NCBI GenBank assembly: GCA_003612285.1 | Contig: RAYE01000007.1 | Span: 1-64,000, forward strand | DNA length: 64,000 bases | Direction: 5' to 3' | DNA from: a bacterium D16-51 | Lineage (GTDB): Bacteria; Bacillota; Clostridia; Lachnospirales; Lachnospiraceae | Shown here: piece after piece, positions 8,584 to 16,865 of the stretch | Layout of the letters: every line of letters starts with the position of its first letter | How positions within the stretch are numbered: the stretch's first letter is position 1 | The notes under the pieces: model-generated | What the model saw: only the letters and a program-made list of their open reading frames with translations | Database searches by the model: none | Told to the model about the DNA's origin: nothing | Made by a program: the position numbers and the translations under genes

Positions 8584-8605
8584 GCTCTGTCAATGACAGG
8601 GTTTT
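8584..8605 (+). terminator. Terminator after the 8161-8529 gene
   Basis: CTGTCA/TGACAG forms the core of a short hairpin, immediately followed by six T. Confidence 0.5.
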
Positions 8606-8676
8606 TTCTTTTAAAAAAAATAAAATAATTTGTAACAAATCGCACTTGAAAAGAACTAACAATATGAGGTGCTGAT

Positions 8677-9168
8677 ATGGATAAAGAAAAAATTGATGAA
8701 ATATATCGTGAAAACGCCGCCATGATATATAAATATCTATGCGGATTAACGCAGGACAGCGGACTTGCCGAGGAACTGACGCAGGAAACATTCTTTCAGG
8801 CAATTAAAGGGATTGACAAATTTAGGGGAGAATGTAAAATTTCCGTCTGGCTATGCGGTATTGCCAAAAAAATATGGTACAAAGAACTGGAAAAAAGGAG
8901 CAGGCACAAAACTGCCCCACTGGACGATTGCGTACCTTCCACAGAAAATGTCGAAAGTAAAAGCATTGACAATTTAGAAAAAGTAGAAATTTTCCGCCTA
9001 ATGCACAACCTTGATGATGTAACAAGGGAAGTCATGTATTTGCGATTAGCAGGGGAACTACAATTTTCTGAAATTGCGGCTATTTTGGGAAAAACAGAAA
9101 ACTGGGCGAGGGTAACTTATTATCGGGGAAAACAGAAAATAATGAAAGGAATGAGAGAATGGAACTAA
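8677..9168 (+). CDS. ECF-type RNA polymerase sigma factor
   Basis: The 163-residue protein has only the two sigma domains of the ECF group. Region 2 (LAEELTQETFFQAIKGIDKF through ISVWLCGIAKKIW, about residues 30-70) melts and reads the -10 element. Region 4 (about 105-160, EIAAILGKTENWARVTYYRG) is the -35-binding helix-turn-helix. It directs polymerase to its own small regulon, most likely the operon it heads. Its stop overlaps the start of a zinc-finger anti-sigma gene by 10 bases, the standard pairing. A TGTAAC at about 8631-8636 resembles the -35 of SigX-like ECF promoters and may mark autoregulation, but no convincing -10 follows. Confidence 0.9.
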   Translation: MDKEKIDEIYRENAAMIYKYLCGLTQDSGLAEELTQETFFQAIKGIDKFRGECKISVWLCGIAKKIWYKELEKRSRHKTAPLDDCVPSTENVESKSIDNLEKVEIFRLMHNLDDVTREVMYLRLAGELQFSEIAAILGKTENWARVTYYRGKQKIMKGMREWN

Positions 9169-9926
9169 GGGAAAAAGAATTAGCTTGTGAGATTGTCAGA
9201 GATTTACTTCCTCTCTATATTGACGGAATGGTAAGTGATGTTTCTAAAAAGAGCATTGATAACCATTTAGAGCATTGTACAGAATGTAGTGAGATATATC
9301 ACGATATGGCTTGTCATTTGGAAATGGAAATGCCGTCAACAGAAATTTCAGATGTAAAAAGATTTTTGAATAAAACAAAGAAAATGTATCTGTTATATGG
9401 CTTAGGTTGTCTTAGCTTTATTGCAATACTGATCTGTCTGATTGTGGATTTGGCGGTAAACAAAGGTCTTACATGGTCTTTAATTGTCGGAAGTTCCTGC
9501 CTGTTTGCAGACTCATTTTTATATACTCTTTCAACCTGTAAAAAGAATAAAGGCTGTATTGCAATGGCAGTAATAAGCATTGGGGTGTTTGTCCTGCTTT
9601 CTGTCATACAGATTACCCGGTATTATCTGATTGGAACAGGGACATTTTGGCTTTTCCGTTATGGTGTGCCTATCCTGCTGTTATGGCTTTTTGTCCTTTG
9701 GCTTCCAGTGCTTGCAAGAACATTCCTAAAATGGAATATTTGGGACTGCATAGCATTGTTCCTATTTTTGGTAATCATAGGAAACTATGCCACAAAACTA
9801 ATCACGGGAGATTATATGTGGGAAGACGCGCTCCATATGCAGGGATTTATAGGCAATGCCCTTGGAGAAGTAATTGGAATTATAATATTTGGAATGATAG
9901 GGAGGATTGAAAAATGGAGGAAATAA
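9159..9926 (+). CDS. Membrane anti-sigma factor with ZAS zinc finger
   Basis: The N-terminal cytoplasmic part has the ZAS signature H-x3-C-x2-C (HLEHCTEC, about residues 33-40), which holds ECF sigma factors inactive. Several hydrophobic segments follow from about residue 73 (YGLGCLSFIAILICLIVDLA and later helices), giving roughly five or six membrane spans. The 255-residue protein overlaps the sigma gene before it by 10 bases and the ABC ATPase after it by 13, so one transcript carries signal control and transporter. Release of the sigma by a membrane stress is inferred from the family. Confidence 0.85.
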   Translation: MELREKELACEIVRDLLPLYIDGMVSDVSKKSIDNHLEHCTECSEIYHDMACHLEMEMPSTEISDVKRFLNKTKKMYLLYGLGCLSFIAILICLIVDLAVNKGLTWSLIVGSSCLFADSFLYTLSTCKKNKGCIAMAVISIGVFVLLSVIQITRYYLIGTGTFWLFRYGVPILLLWLFVLWLPVLARTFLKWNIWDCIALFLFLVIIGNYATKLITGDYMWEDALHMQGFIGNALGEVIGIIIFGMIGRIEKWRK

Positions 9927-10840
9927 TCAGTGTAAAAAATCTAAGAAAAGCATACAAAAAATCGAACAGGTTCGATTCGGAAACTGCCGTTCAGAATGTA
10001 TGCTTTGAGCTTGCACCCGGAAATATCATGGGACTATTGGGGACAAACGGGGCGGGCAAAACTACGACATTAAAGATGATTACAAATTTGTGTTCCAAAG
10101 ATAATGGGAAAATCGTCATAGACAACGTATCATTAGACGAAAATCCCGGACTGGCATTGTCAAAGGTTGGGGCGGCACTTGACACCCCTAGTTTTTATCA
10201 AGAACTGACTGCAAGAGAAAATATAGAATGTTTTGCACATCTATATGAAAATATCCCAAACGGGCAAGTTTTGGAATTGCTTGATTATGTCGGACTTAGT
10301 TCACAGGCTGAAAAGAAAGTGAAAAAGTTCTCTCTTGGAATGAAACAAAGACTGGCATTGGCAAGGGCTATGTTAGGACAGCCAAAACTGATTATTTTAG
10401 ATGAACCGGCAAACGGATTAGACCCGCAGGGACAGATTAACCTATACCGTCTGATTTGCGATATGGCAAAAGTTCGAAACACAACATTTATTGTTTCATC
10501 ACACCAGCTGCATGATATGGAAAAATTCTGTACTGATATTTTAATTTTGGATAAGGGAAAAAGTATCTTGCAGGGAAAAACGGAAAACATTTTATCCGAA
10601 ACAACAAATATCGTGGACTGCATACTGGAAGAAACAGGCGCTGCACAGAGTGTTCTCTCTGGGTGTAAAGGAATAAGTTTGGTTTCACAGAACGGAAATC
10701 AGTTTACAATCAGACTTGAAAATATCTGTTTTGATGAATTTGTTAAAAACCTTGTAGCAAACCATTTGCATATTCACTATCTTTCCATGCGGAAACACTC
10801 ATTGCAGGATCTTTTTCTAAAACTGACAGGGGGAGCTTAA
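9914..10840 (+). CDS. ABC transporter ATP-binding protein (BcrA-like)
   Basis: The 308-residue ATPase powers the two permeases that follow. Walker A is GTNGAGKT (residues 43-50, Thr in place of the usual Pro), the signature is FSLGMKQ (139-145) and Walker B LIILDEP (159-165). The C-terminal extension of about 90 residues is typical of the BcrA/LanF group that expels bacitracin, lantibiotics or similar membrane-active peptides. The gene overlaps the anti-sigma gene and is 3 bases from the next permease. Antibiotic or peptide immunity is inferred from family and layout only. Confidence 0.88.
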   Translation: MEEIISVKNLRKAYKKSNRFDSETAVQNVCFELAPGNIMGLLGTNGAGKTTTLKMITNLCSKDNGKIVIDNVSLDENPGLALSKVGAALDTPSFYQELTARENIECFAHLYENIPNGQVLELLDYVGLSSQAEKKVKKFSLGMKQRLALARAMLGQPKLIILDEPANGLDPQGQINLYRLICDMAKVRNTTFIVSSHQLHDMEKFCTDILILDKGKSILQGKTENILSETTNIVDCILEETGAAQSVLSGCKGISLVSQNGNQFTIRLENICFDEFVKNLVANHLHIHYLSMRKHSLQDLFLKLTGGA

Positions 10841-10843
10841 GCC

Positions 10844-11608
10844 ATGTATCCATTAACAAGATTATATGCAAGAAAACTATACAGACAAAAATTGATTTAT
10901 ATTTTTTTTGCCTGCTTTTTTACAGCTTCTTTCTTTTACGCTTTTCTTATTTCAACACCGCAAATGGAAGAAATGCTGAATATCAATATTGGAATTGTCG
11001 GGAGAAAAAATTTCCCCGAATTTATGATGCGGTTTTATGTCGGGACAGTGGGTATTCTTTTTAATGTATTTCTGCTTACGCTGTTTATTTGTGAAGAAGA
11101 TAGGAACAAAATGCTTTACCAGCCTTTATTGCATGGGGAAACCCGCAGCAAAATGATACGTTCAAAAATCTATGCTGCCGTTAGTATGTCAACGATTTTT
11201 GTTTTGTTGGTGGCTTTTATCAATTACATAACAGCCTTTATGCGTTGGGGCTATGAAATCTTTGAACAGGCAGCCTTTATCAGAACTATTATAAAATATC
11301 TGTTATCGGGTATCTATATGTCAGTTATAACGCTTGGTATAGTTGCACTTTGTATTTGTACCCGCAGTGCATGGAAAACAATATTTTTTGTGATTATTTA
11401 TCTATTGGTTGACCAGTTTATATACGGTTCCAATATTGCTTTATTACAAAAAATATGGGTTGGATATTACCTTAATCTTTGGACTTTTGCATATGAGTAT
11501 CAGAAAATACCATTTAGCGAACTGTTTATAGGAATATCTATTATGATACTGTACGGAATTGCTTTTTTTCAAATATCCTTATACAGAACAAAAAAAATAG
11601 ATTTTTGA
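10844..11608 (+). CDS. ABC-2 type permease, first subunit (LanE/LanG-like)
   Basis: The 254-residue membrane protein has about six hydrophobic helices, beginning with LIYIFFACFFTASFFYAFLI and including VVSMSTIFVLLVAFINYITA-type segments. It contains the cytoplasmic loop LFICEEDRNKMLYQPLLHGE that permeases of the lantibiotic-immunity type share. It starts 3 bases after the ATPase and ends 12 bases before a paralogous permease. The two would form a heterodimeric channel for the ATPase at 9914. Confidence 0.82.
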   Translation: MYPLTRLYARKLYRQKLIYIFFACFFTASFFYAFLISTPQMEEMLNINIGIVGRKNFPEFMMRFYVGTVGILFNVFLLTLFICEEDRNKMLYQPLLHGETRSKMIRSKIYAAVSMSTIFVLLVAFINYITAFMRWGYEIFEQAAFIRTIIKYLLSGIYMSVITLGIVALCICTRSAWKTIFFVIIYLLVDQFIYGSNIALLQKIWVGYYLNLWTFAYEYQKIPFSELFIGISIMILYGIAFFQISLYRTKKIDF

Positions 11609-11620
11609 GGGAGGTAGAAA

Positions 11621-12367
11621 ATGATTATAAGATTATTAAATATACAATTCGCAAGACTGAAAAGGCAAAAGATATTATACTTATTTTTTGCCGTAATGGC
11701 AGTAATTATCATCTCCAATGCGCTCCAATGTATAGGTAGTTCAGAAGATAATGGTATGGGGTATTATGCAGATGGTAAATTTCCAACAATGTGTATGCAG
11801 TCCTATATTGATATTGTCGGTACACTATTCCTTAGTTTTATCAGCGCAGTATTGATTTGCGGGGAAAAGGCAAGCGGTATGTTCAGACAGCCTTTGTTGA
11901 ATGGCGTTTCCAAAAAACAGCTTTTAATCGCAAAAACCGTCAGTATTTTCATAGTTGCGCTGATCTGTTTTTTGTTTGTGGTAATCGTCAGCATTATAAC
12001 AGGTTTCTTTTTATGGGGCAGTCATATCTTCGATTATGCACAGGAATATTTGTTACAAATGTTGTTATTAGCTTTTCCGCAGATAACAATGGTTCTGTTT
12101 TTAGTGCTTTTATCCTTGTATATGTCGAATATATCCAGTATGATGTGCGCTTCTCTGATAATTTTATTAGTCAATAATTTATTTAGCCAGTTTTTTGGCA
12201 GTTATATATCGTTTGTAGACTTTATGTATTACCTGTATGCTTTTTCCGGGTATAACGGAATGGAATTAACAGGCAAAATGATTGTATTAGGAATTGCTGT
12301 TAATGTCATAACAGGAATTATCCTTGTTTATGGAATTAGCAGACGCACAAATAGTATGATAATGTAG
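11621..12367 (+). CDS. ABC-2 type permease, second subunit (LanE/LanG-like)
   Basis: The 248-residue protein repeats the plan of the preceding permease: KILYLFFAVMAVIIISNAL as the first helix, the loop LICGEKASGMFRQPLLNGVS matching the partner's QPLLHGE loop, and about six spans in all. GGGAGG lies 7 bases before its ATG. It is the last gene of the sigma/anti-sigma/ABC operon; relaxase debris begins straight after its stop. The pair of related permeases argues for a lantibiotic or bacitracin type exporter. Confidence 0.82.
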   Translation: MIIRLLNIQFARLKRQKILYLFFAVMAVIIISNALQCIGSSEDNGMGYYADGKFPTMCMQSYIDIVGTLFLSFISAVLICGEKASGMFRQPLLNGVSKKQLLIAKTVSIFIVALICFLFVVIVSIITGFFLWGSHIFDYAQEYLLQMLLLAFPQITMVLFLVLLSLYMSNISSMMCASLIILLVNNLFSQFFGSYISFVDFMYYLYAFSGYNGMELTGKMIVLGIAVNVITGIILVYGISRRTNSMIM

Positions 12368-12372
12368 AATGT

Positions 12373-13381
12373 AAGTTAGCGACAGCACAATAACAACAAA
12401 AGGCATTCATAATCAGTTAAAAACAAGAAATCTGCCGTGCGGCGGTAAAAGAAAAAACCGTCGTACAGCGGATGTTAAGGGCAGAATCACTTATATGTTC
12501 TATGATGAACATGGAAAACACGTCCGAACCAAGAAAGAGATACTGGACGAAAATGGAAATGTCCGCAAAGGCTGTAAAATCGTGAAGTCGACAGGGCGAT
12601 TGTCAGCGGTGTTTCTGAAACGGAGATACAACAAATAAAGAAAAAATATATCACTGACCGCATCAAAGAATCCGCTGATATATTTGGCAGTCAGCCGGAA
12701 CGTCTGGGAAGTATTATTATGACTGCTGTTATGGCACTGGCATTGCTGATTTCTAAAATATTGGATAAGGCAAGGGAACTGTCGGCAAAGTTTTTTGAAA
12801 AAGAAATGGTACAGCCGATTACAGAGCCAAGTGAGAATATAACGACAAAAATAATACCGCAGACAGATAGGCTGCCAAAGCAGGAGCATAGCTTCCTGAA
12901 AGAATCGGCTGTCGATTTATCAACCCAACAGCGAGAGTTGCAGCCCAAAACGCAGACTACAGAGCAGGAAACACAAAAGATACCGCCAAAGCCTGTTATG
13001 TCCGCCGAAGCCGCCGCATATCCGAAACTGCTAAAGATTTATAAAAAACTGAACCGCCAAAACGGGATTATCTTTGACGCAGAGAGGGAGCGCAATGAGT
13101 TGGAACTGGAACGTGACAGCCTGAAAGGATTGGCAAAACTAACAAAGAAAGGGGAAATGCAAAGCAGGATTGACCGAAAGAACGAGGAAATAGACCTTTT
13201 GAAAGTCGGCCTATCGGAAATAGTCAAACGATACGGGTTTCAAACAGTGCATGATTTCTACAAAGTCTTTGCCACAGCCAAGACAGCTAATGCCGATTAT
13301 CAGGTCAAAGCAGATAAATGGGAAGAAAAATACGGTAAAAAAGTGCAAAAGCGGGAAGAAAGCATATACAGACAGTTATAG
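12373..13381 (+). pseudogene. Relaxase/mobilisation protein C-terminal remnant, frameshifted
   Basis: One frame reads RITYMFYDEHGKHVRTKKEI and NGNVRKGCKIVK up to about 12590. The sequence then continues in another frame as REVDRAIVSGVSETEIQQIK, a hydrophobic helix (MTAVMALALLISKI), a variable linker and a coiled coil ending KREESIYRQL at 13381. The pattern suits the C-terminal half of a large relaxase of clostridial elements. The catalytic N-terminus is absent and the shift near 12590 would stop translation. The exact relaxase family is uncertain. Confidence 0.6.
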
Positions 13382-13520
13382 AATTATCAAAGGAAAAATT
13401 CAAACCAATATATGAAGCGAACTATCAAAAACAGAGAGGCGAGATAATTATTCTCCCCTCTCTGGTAAAATTGCAGGGAAAATTTTTATGCTATTGCATT
13501 TTCGTGAACGAAACGGACAC

Positions 13521-13700
13521 CTATACTTCCTGTAACTGCATTTCCTGAATCTGTCTGTGTACTTCCATGCTTCGTTTATTATAATAATCTCGTCTTTCCT
13601 GCGGTGTCATGTCTTTTGTGATATTATAGTTATATTCCCTTATTTTGTGGATGTCCTCAATCGTAAAGTCCGGACTGATTATCAGCTTATCCATAGTCAT
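13521..13700 (-). CDS. Small acidic/basic protein coupled to a PIN-domain gene
   Basis: The 59-residue protein starts MTMDKLIISPDFTIEDIHKI, includes DMTPQERRDYYNKR and ends MQLQEV. Its ATG at 13700 overlaps the stop of the PIN-domain frame as ATGA, so the two are translationally coupled. I know this protein type as the partner of PIN-domain proteins in Lachnospiraceae, hence a possible antitoxin, but that role is inferred. It is intact although the PIN gene is broken. It lies below the usual ORF length cut-off. Confidence 0.65.
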   Translation of the reverse strand: MTMDKLIISPDFTIEDIHKIREYNYNITKDMTPQERRDYYNKRSMEVHRQIQEMQLQEV

Positions 13701-13900
13701 ACCTCGCTTTCCAATAACACAGATGGATTGATAATTTCAACTGGTTTATAACCCCTTAGATTCGTGATGGCTCTTACTCCTCTGATGGTCTTAATATTAA
13801 CAATATGCTTAAAATTCCATGATATAATGCAGTCACAACCATATATGACTGTGGCAGCGGTATTTTCCGTTTCTGTAATACAGGCATTTGCAGAAACGTT
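13697..13900 (-). pseudogene. PIN-domain (VapC-like) protein, C-terminal fragment
   Basis: The minus-strand frame ending at TGA 13699-13697 reads ATVIYGCDCIISWNFKHIVN, then IKTIRGVRAITNLRGYKPVE and ends VLLESEV. The CD-x-I-x-SWNFKHIVN stretch is the C-terminal part of a PIN-like nuclease group. The N-terminal acidic residues of the active site are missing. Upstream the frame merges into unrelated coding sequence of the 14120 gene, which points to a deletion junction near 13900. Confidence 0.65.
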
Positions 13901-14120
13901 TTTCTGTGAACCGATTCCCTTTCAGTCCGCCACAGCGGTTATGCCCTCCCGCCTGATAAGTTCCATGTGAAGAATATAATTCCGGGTTTTCACAGCCAAT
14001 AAGAACCTTTTTCAGAGCATCCTCTTCCATGTCAACGGCATTCAGCAATTCCTTTGCCAAAACAGTATATTCTTTTTTGGTTTTCTTGTCTTTAAACAGT
14101 ATTCGTTCCTCACTTGGCAT
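13833..14120 (-). CDS. Chimeric hypothetical protein (3' end fused to PIN remnant)
   Basis: The 95-residue frame starts at 14120 with AGGAG at good distance and directly follows the 14122 gene, so its start looks genuine. The first 70 residues or so (MPSEERILFKDKKTKKEYTV onward) are an unrecognised soluble, charged protein. The last 20 (CKCLYYRNGKYRCHSHIWL) are out-of-frame PIN-domain DNA. It is therefore probably a truncated gene that gained a random tail at the deletion junction. Confidence 0.45.
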   Translation of the reverse strand: MPSEERILFKDKKTKKEYTVLAKELLNAVDMEEDALKKVLIGCENPELYSSHGTYQAGGHNRCGGLKGNRFTEKRFCKCLYYRNGKYRCHSHIWL

Positions 14121-14121
14121 A

Positions 14122-14877
14122 TTAGTTTTCTCCTTTTTCTTTTTGGTACAGCAGCGCCTGCTGGAAGATGTTTGTCACTGCATAATAATTGAGCAGGGCA
14201 GGATAATAATTTGCAGGATGATAGTAGTCAATTATCAATGTCCTGCTGTCTGAAATCATATCTGTGTAATAGAACCAATTATCGCACTGCACCCCTTGCG
14301 GACGTATTTTGTTATCAAATACGTGGTTTAACGCACCGAACGTCGAACCGCACAGGATGATGTCCGGCGCGATCAGCCTTAACTGTTTTTTGATTTCTTC
14401 TTTGTCCGCAAGTGCATACGCTTCTATTTCCCCATAGTCTGACGATGATTTCCCGCCGCTCTTTTTCAGGTTTACTACTGCGATATGGTTGAACAATTCT
14501 GTATGATGTTCGTAAATGTCAGGTGAATATTTTGCAATACCGTTTTCGCTTGTATTTTGGATTCCATAAGTCCATTCAATTACCCGTTTCCAGACAGAGG
14601 ACGAGGGCTTTGCACGTAGTAACCATTCTGTGAGATCCCAATCTTCATTTTCTCCATAAGCTTCTTTTAATACATACAGAATTTTCCTGCCAGTCTGATG
14701 ATGCCAGACGGCTTCATTTACGATTCCATCACTGATAAATACATTCTTATGATTGATTGAAACTGTCTTTTCCTGCTTTTTGTCAACATAACTTCTTGTG
14801 ACAGACTCTTTTGTTTTCCATAGCTCCAACAGTTTTTTCTCTGTTTTGCAAACGGCGATGTCATCATAGTATCCCAT
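14122..14877 (-). CDS. Hypothetical protein, possibly uracil-DNA-glycosylase-like
   Basis: The 251-residue protein has a pattern reminiscent of the UDG superfamily: an early strand GRKILYVLKEAYGE, a Gly/Ser/Asn-rich AVVNLKKSGGKSSSDYG, a strand-turn LIAPDIILCGSTFGAL, and a late IIDYYHPANYYP with the HP dipeptide that UDGs carry near the C-terminus. The resemblance is by eye and weak, and no catalytic Asp/Asn is placed with confidence. GGAGG lies 8 bases before ATG 14877, so that start is preferred to ATG 14892, which overlaps the ribosome site. It lies between 14924 and 14120 in one minus-strand operon. Confidence 0.5.
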   Translation of the reverse strand: MGYYDDIAVCKTEKKLLELWKTKESVTRSYVDKKQEKTVSINHKNVFISDGIVNEAVWHHQTGRKILYVLKEAYGENEDWDLTEWLLRAKPSSSVWKRVIEWTYGIQNTSENGIAKYSPDIYEHHTELFNHIAVVNLKKSGGKSSSDYGEIEAYALADKEEIKKQLRLIAPDIILCGSTFGALNHVFDNKIRPQGVQCDNWFYYTDMISDSRTLIIDYYHPANYYPALLNYYAVTNIFQQALLYQKEKGEN

Positions 14878-14923
14878 AAAAATTTCCTCCATTTTTCTTA
14901 CAAATCACCCCAAAGGACAGATT

Positions 14924-15241
14924 TCAACTCCGACTGTAGCTTATCAGATTTGAAAATATTTTTATCCTGCCTTTTAATTGTCTGGGAATTTCTGCATGTC
15001 CAATCAAAACAACTGTTTCCGAAGCCGGACCAGCTTCAAGATAAAATTCCCACAACATTTCTAAATCATCAGCAGATACCGTCATGGCGTTAATAAATAT
15101 TGCGTATGCATTACAGGCAATGATGTCTGTAAAGCATTCTGTAGAAGTCAAATAGCTTTTTTTAGTTGGTAACAGCTTTCTTATGCATCCTTCTTCAAAC
15201 TGCGTGAAACCGTATGAAAAAACATTATCTGTATGAATCAT
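14924..15241 (-). CDS. Hypothetical protein
   Basis: The 105-residue protein begins MIHTDNVFSYGFTQFEEGCI, contains ECFTDIIACNAYAIFINAM and then ETVVLIGHAEIPRQLKGRI. The alternation of hydrophobic strands and charged helices suggests a small alpha/beta fold. No signal peptide or known motif is present. AAGGTGGAG precedes the ATG. It is the first gene of the minus-strand operon 15241 to 13521. The accessory setting and PIN-domain neighbours would suit a defence or toxin-antitoxin role, but nothing in the protein proves it. Confidence 0.55.
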   Translation of the reverse strand: MIHTDNVFSYGFTQFEEGCIRKLLPTKKSYLTSTECFTDIIACNAYAIFINAMTVSADDLEMLWEFYLEAGPASETVVLIGHAEIPRQLKGRIKIFSNLISYSRS

Positions 15242-15424
15242 TTCTCCACCTTCGCTGACACAATTTTAACACATCATCACGCCAACAGTCTTGTATATTT
15301 GTCTAAAAAATTAATCTCCTCTTTTCATTGATTTTTTGAAAGCATTTCAATCAGTTTACCAATTCCCGTATATTATGTGTTATAATGTTTTATGTGATTT
15401 TGTTGTCTCCGCTCCGCTTCGGTC

Positions 15425-15460
15425 GGCACAGAGCAGATATCCGCTGGACATCTTGTGCCC
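15425..15460. repeat. Hairpin in the cysK upstream gap
   Basis: GGCACA pairs with TGTGCC around an inner GAT-CC/GG-ATC stem. The preceding 14 bases (15411-15424) are identical to a stretch inside the inverted-repeat element at 37331-37344. The rest of 15242-15565 shows nothing I can name. Confidence 0.35.
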
Positions 15461-15565
15461 TCATTTTTCCCTTATCAGGGTTTATAATACCCTGTGGGAA
15501 GATATAACACAAGGGAAACTTTAAGGGGAAGCTCTTGAACTTTCCTTAAAACTTCAGGTAAAGGG

Positions 15566-15645
15566 CAGTATTATAACGGTTGATGCCATGGGGACGCAGA
15601 CAGAAATAGCGGAAAAGATAAAACAGAAGAAAGTATTTGGAACAG
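15566..15645 (+). pseudogene. ISAs1-family transposase scrap
   Basis: The plus frame reads KGSIITVDAMGTQTEIAEKI followed by KQKK. The TVDAMGTQ segment, with its catalytic Asp, is a hallmark of ISAs1/H-repeat DDE transposases. Only about 27 residues remain, with stops on both sides. Confidence 0.7.
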
Positions 15646-15730
15646 ATATTAAGTCTGTAAGACTTGGCAATAAGGTATAATAAAGTGAATAAACATTCAT
15701 GCGTTTGTCCCGTTGTAAAAGAAGGAACGC

Positions 15731-15759
15731 TTGACAGATACTGGAATTTATCTTATAAT
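15731..15759 (+). promoter_or_regulatory. cysK promoter
   Basis: TTGACA and TATAAT match the SigA consensus perfectly, with a 17-base spacer (15737-15753), 65 bases before cysK. Such a strong core promoter implies tight repression; the Rrf2 regulator at 16866 is a candidate. Confidence 0.75.
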
Positions 15760-15824
15760 CAATATACATATAATTTAAATAGGTTTATAGGAATAAATCT
15801 TTATTAGATGAAGGAGGATAAGCA

Positions 15825-16760
15825 ATGGGACAGATAAAAGAAAGTGCAGCAGAGTTAATTGGGAAAACTCCGATTTTAAAATTGAATCATTATGCGCCAA
15901 GGGCAGGCGCCAAGGATGCTGTTATCCTGGCAAAGTTAGAATATCTGAATCCAGCAGGTTCTGTAAAGGACAGGATTGCACTTGCAATGATTGAAGATGC
16001 TGAGGGACGGGGGATTTTAAAGCCTGGGGCGACGATTATTGAGCCGACGTCAGGAAATACCGGAATTGGCTTGGCCGCAGTTGCTGCAGCAAAAGGATAT
16101 AAGGCAGTTCTTACGCTGCCGGATACTATGAGTGTGGAAAGAAGGAATTTGCTGAAAGCATATGGGGCAGAGCTGGTACTGACAGAGGGTGCAAAAGGCA
16201 TGAAGGGTGCGATTGAAAAGGCAAAAGAGTTAGAGAAGGAGATTCCCGGCTCTGTTATTTTAGGGCAGTTTGAGAACCCTGCAAATCCAGCCGCCCATAA
16301 AAGGACAACAGGGCCGGAAATTTGGGAGCAGACAGATGGGGAAGTGGATATTTTTGTGGCAGGCGTGGGAACTGGCGGTACAGTTACCGGGGTTGGGGAA
16401 TATTTAAAGTCGCAAAACCCCAATATTAAAGTAGTTGCAGTGGAACCCGCTGCAAGCCCTGTCCTTTCGCAGGGAATGGGAGGCCCGCACAAGATTCAGG
16501 GAATAGGGGCCGGGTTTGTGCCGGAAGTATTGAATACAGAAATTTATGATGAAGTGATTACCATAGAAAATGAGGATGCATTTGAAGAGGGAAGGCTGTT
16601 TGCCGTCAGCGAGGGCATACTAGTCGGCATTTCTTCCGGCGCGGCATTAAAGGCGGCAGTAATTCTGGCAAGAAGGGCGGAAAATAAGGGAAAAACAATT
16701 GTGGCGCTGCTTCCGGATTCTGGGGACAGATATCTGTCTACGCCACTGTTTAGGAACTAA
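15825..16760 (+). CDS. cysK: Cysteine synthase (O-acetylserine sulfhydrylase)
   Basis: CysK joins sulfide to O-acetylserine to make cysteine, using pyridoxal phosphate. The 311-residue protein has the PLP lysine in AGSVKDRIA (about residues 45-53), the substrate loop PTSGNTGIG, and the phosphate-binding [16 protein letters not shown] precedes ATG 15825. It follows a perfect promoter and is followed by a long hairpin and an Rrf2 regulator, then by siroheme genes, so it starts a sulfur-assimilation block. The length and motifs are standard. Confidence 0.96.
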   Translation: MGQIKESAAELIGKTPILKLNHYAPRAGAKDAVILAKLEYLNPAGSVKDRIALAMIEDAEGRGILKPGATIIEPTSGNTGIGLAAVAAAKGYKAVLTLPDTMSVERRNLLKAYGAELVLTEGAKGMKGAIEKAKELEKEIPGSVILGQFENPANPAAHKRTTGPEIWEQTDGEVDIFVAGVGTGGTVTGVGEYLKSQNPNIKVVAVEPAASPVLSQGMGGPHKIQGIGAGFVPEVLNTEIYDEVITIENEDAFEEGRLFAVSEGILVGISSGAALKAAVILARRAENKGKTIVALLPDSGDRYLSTPLFRN

Positions 16761-16816
16761 GGAACTGTTAAGAATTAATTTGAACAACTTGTTCATTTAA
16801 TTTCTTAACAGTTCCT
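16760..16816. terminator. Long hairpin after cysK (hairpin family D)
   Basis: AGGAACTGTTAAGAA (16760-16774) pairs perfectly with 16802-16816, and the stem continues inward with one bulge to about 25 bp. There is no T-tract. The outer AGGAACT/AGTTCCT arms recur after uppS at 53306-53363. Confidence 0.6.
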
Positions 16817-16865
16817 AAGAAAAAAATTCCTTACATTTTTTAATTTTTAGGAATGAGGGAGAACG

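Noticed and set aside
15890..16492. 200-codon minus frame opposite cysK
   Set aside because: Antisense shadow of cysK with biased composition and no start signal.
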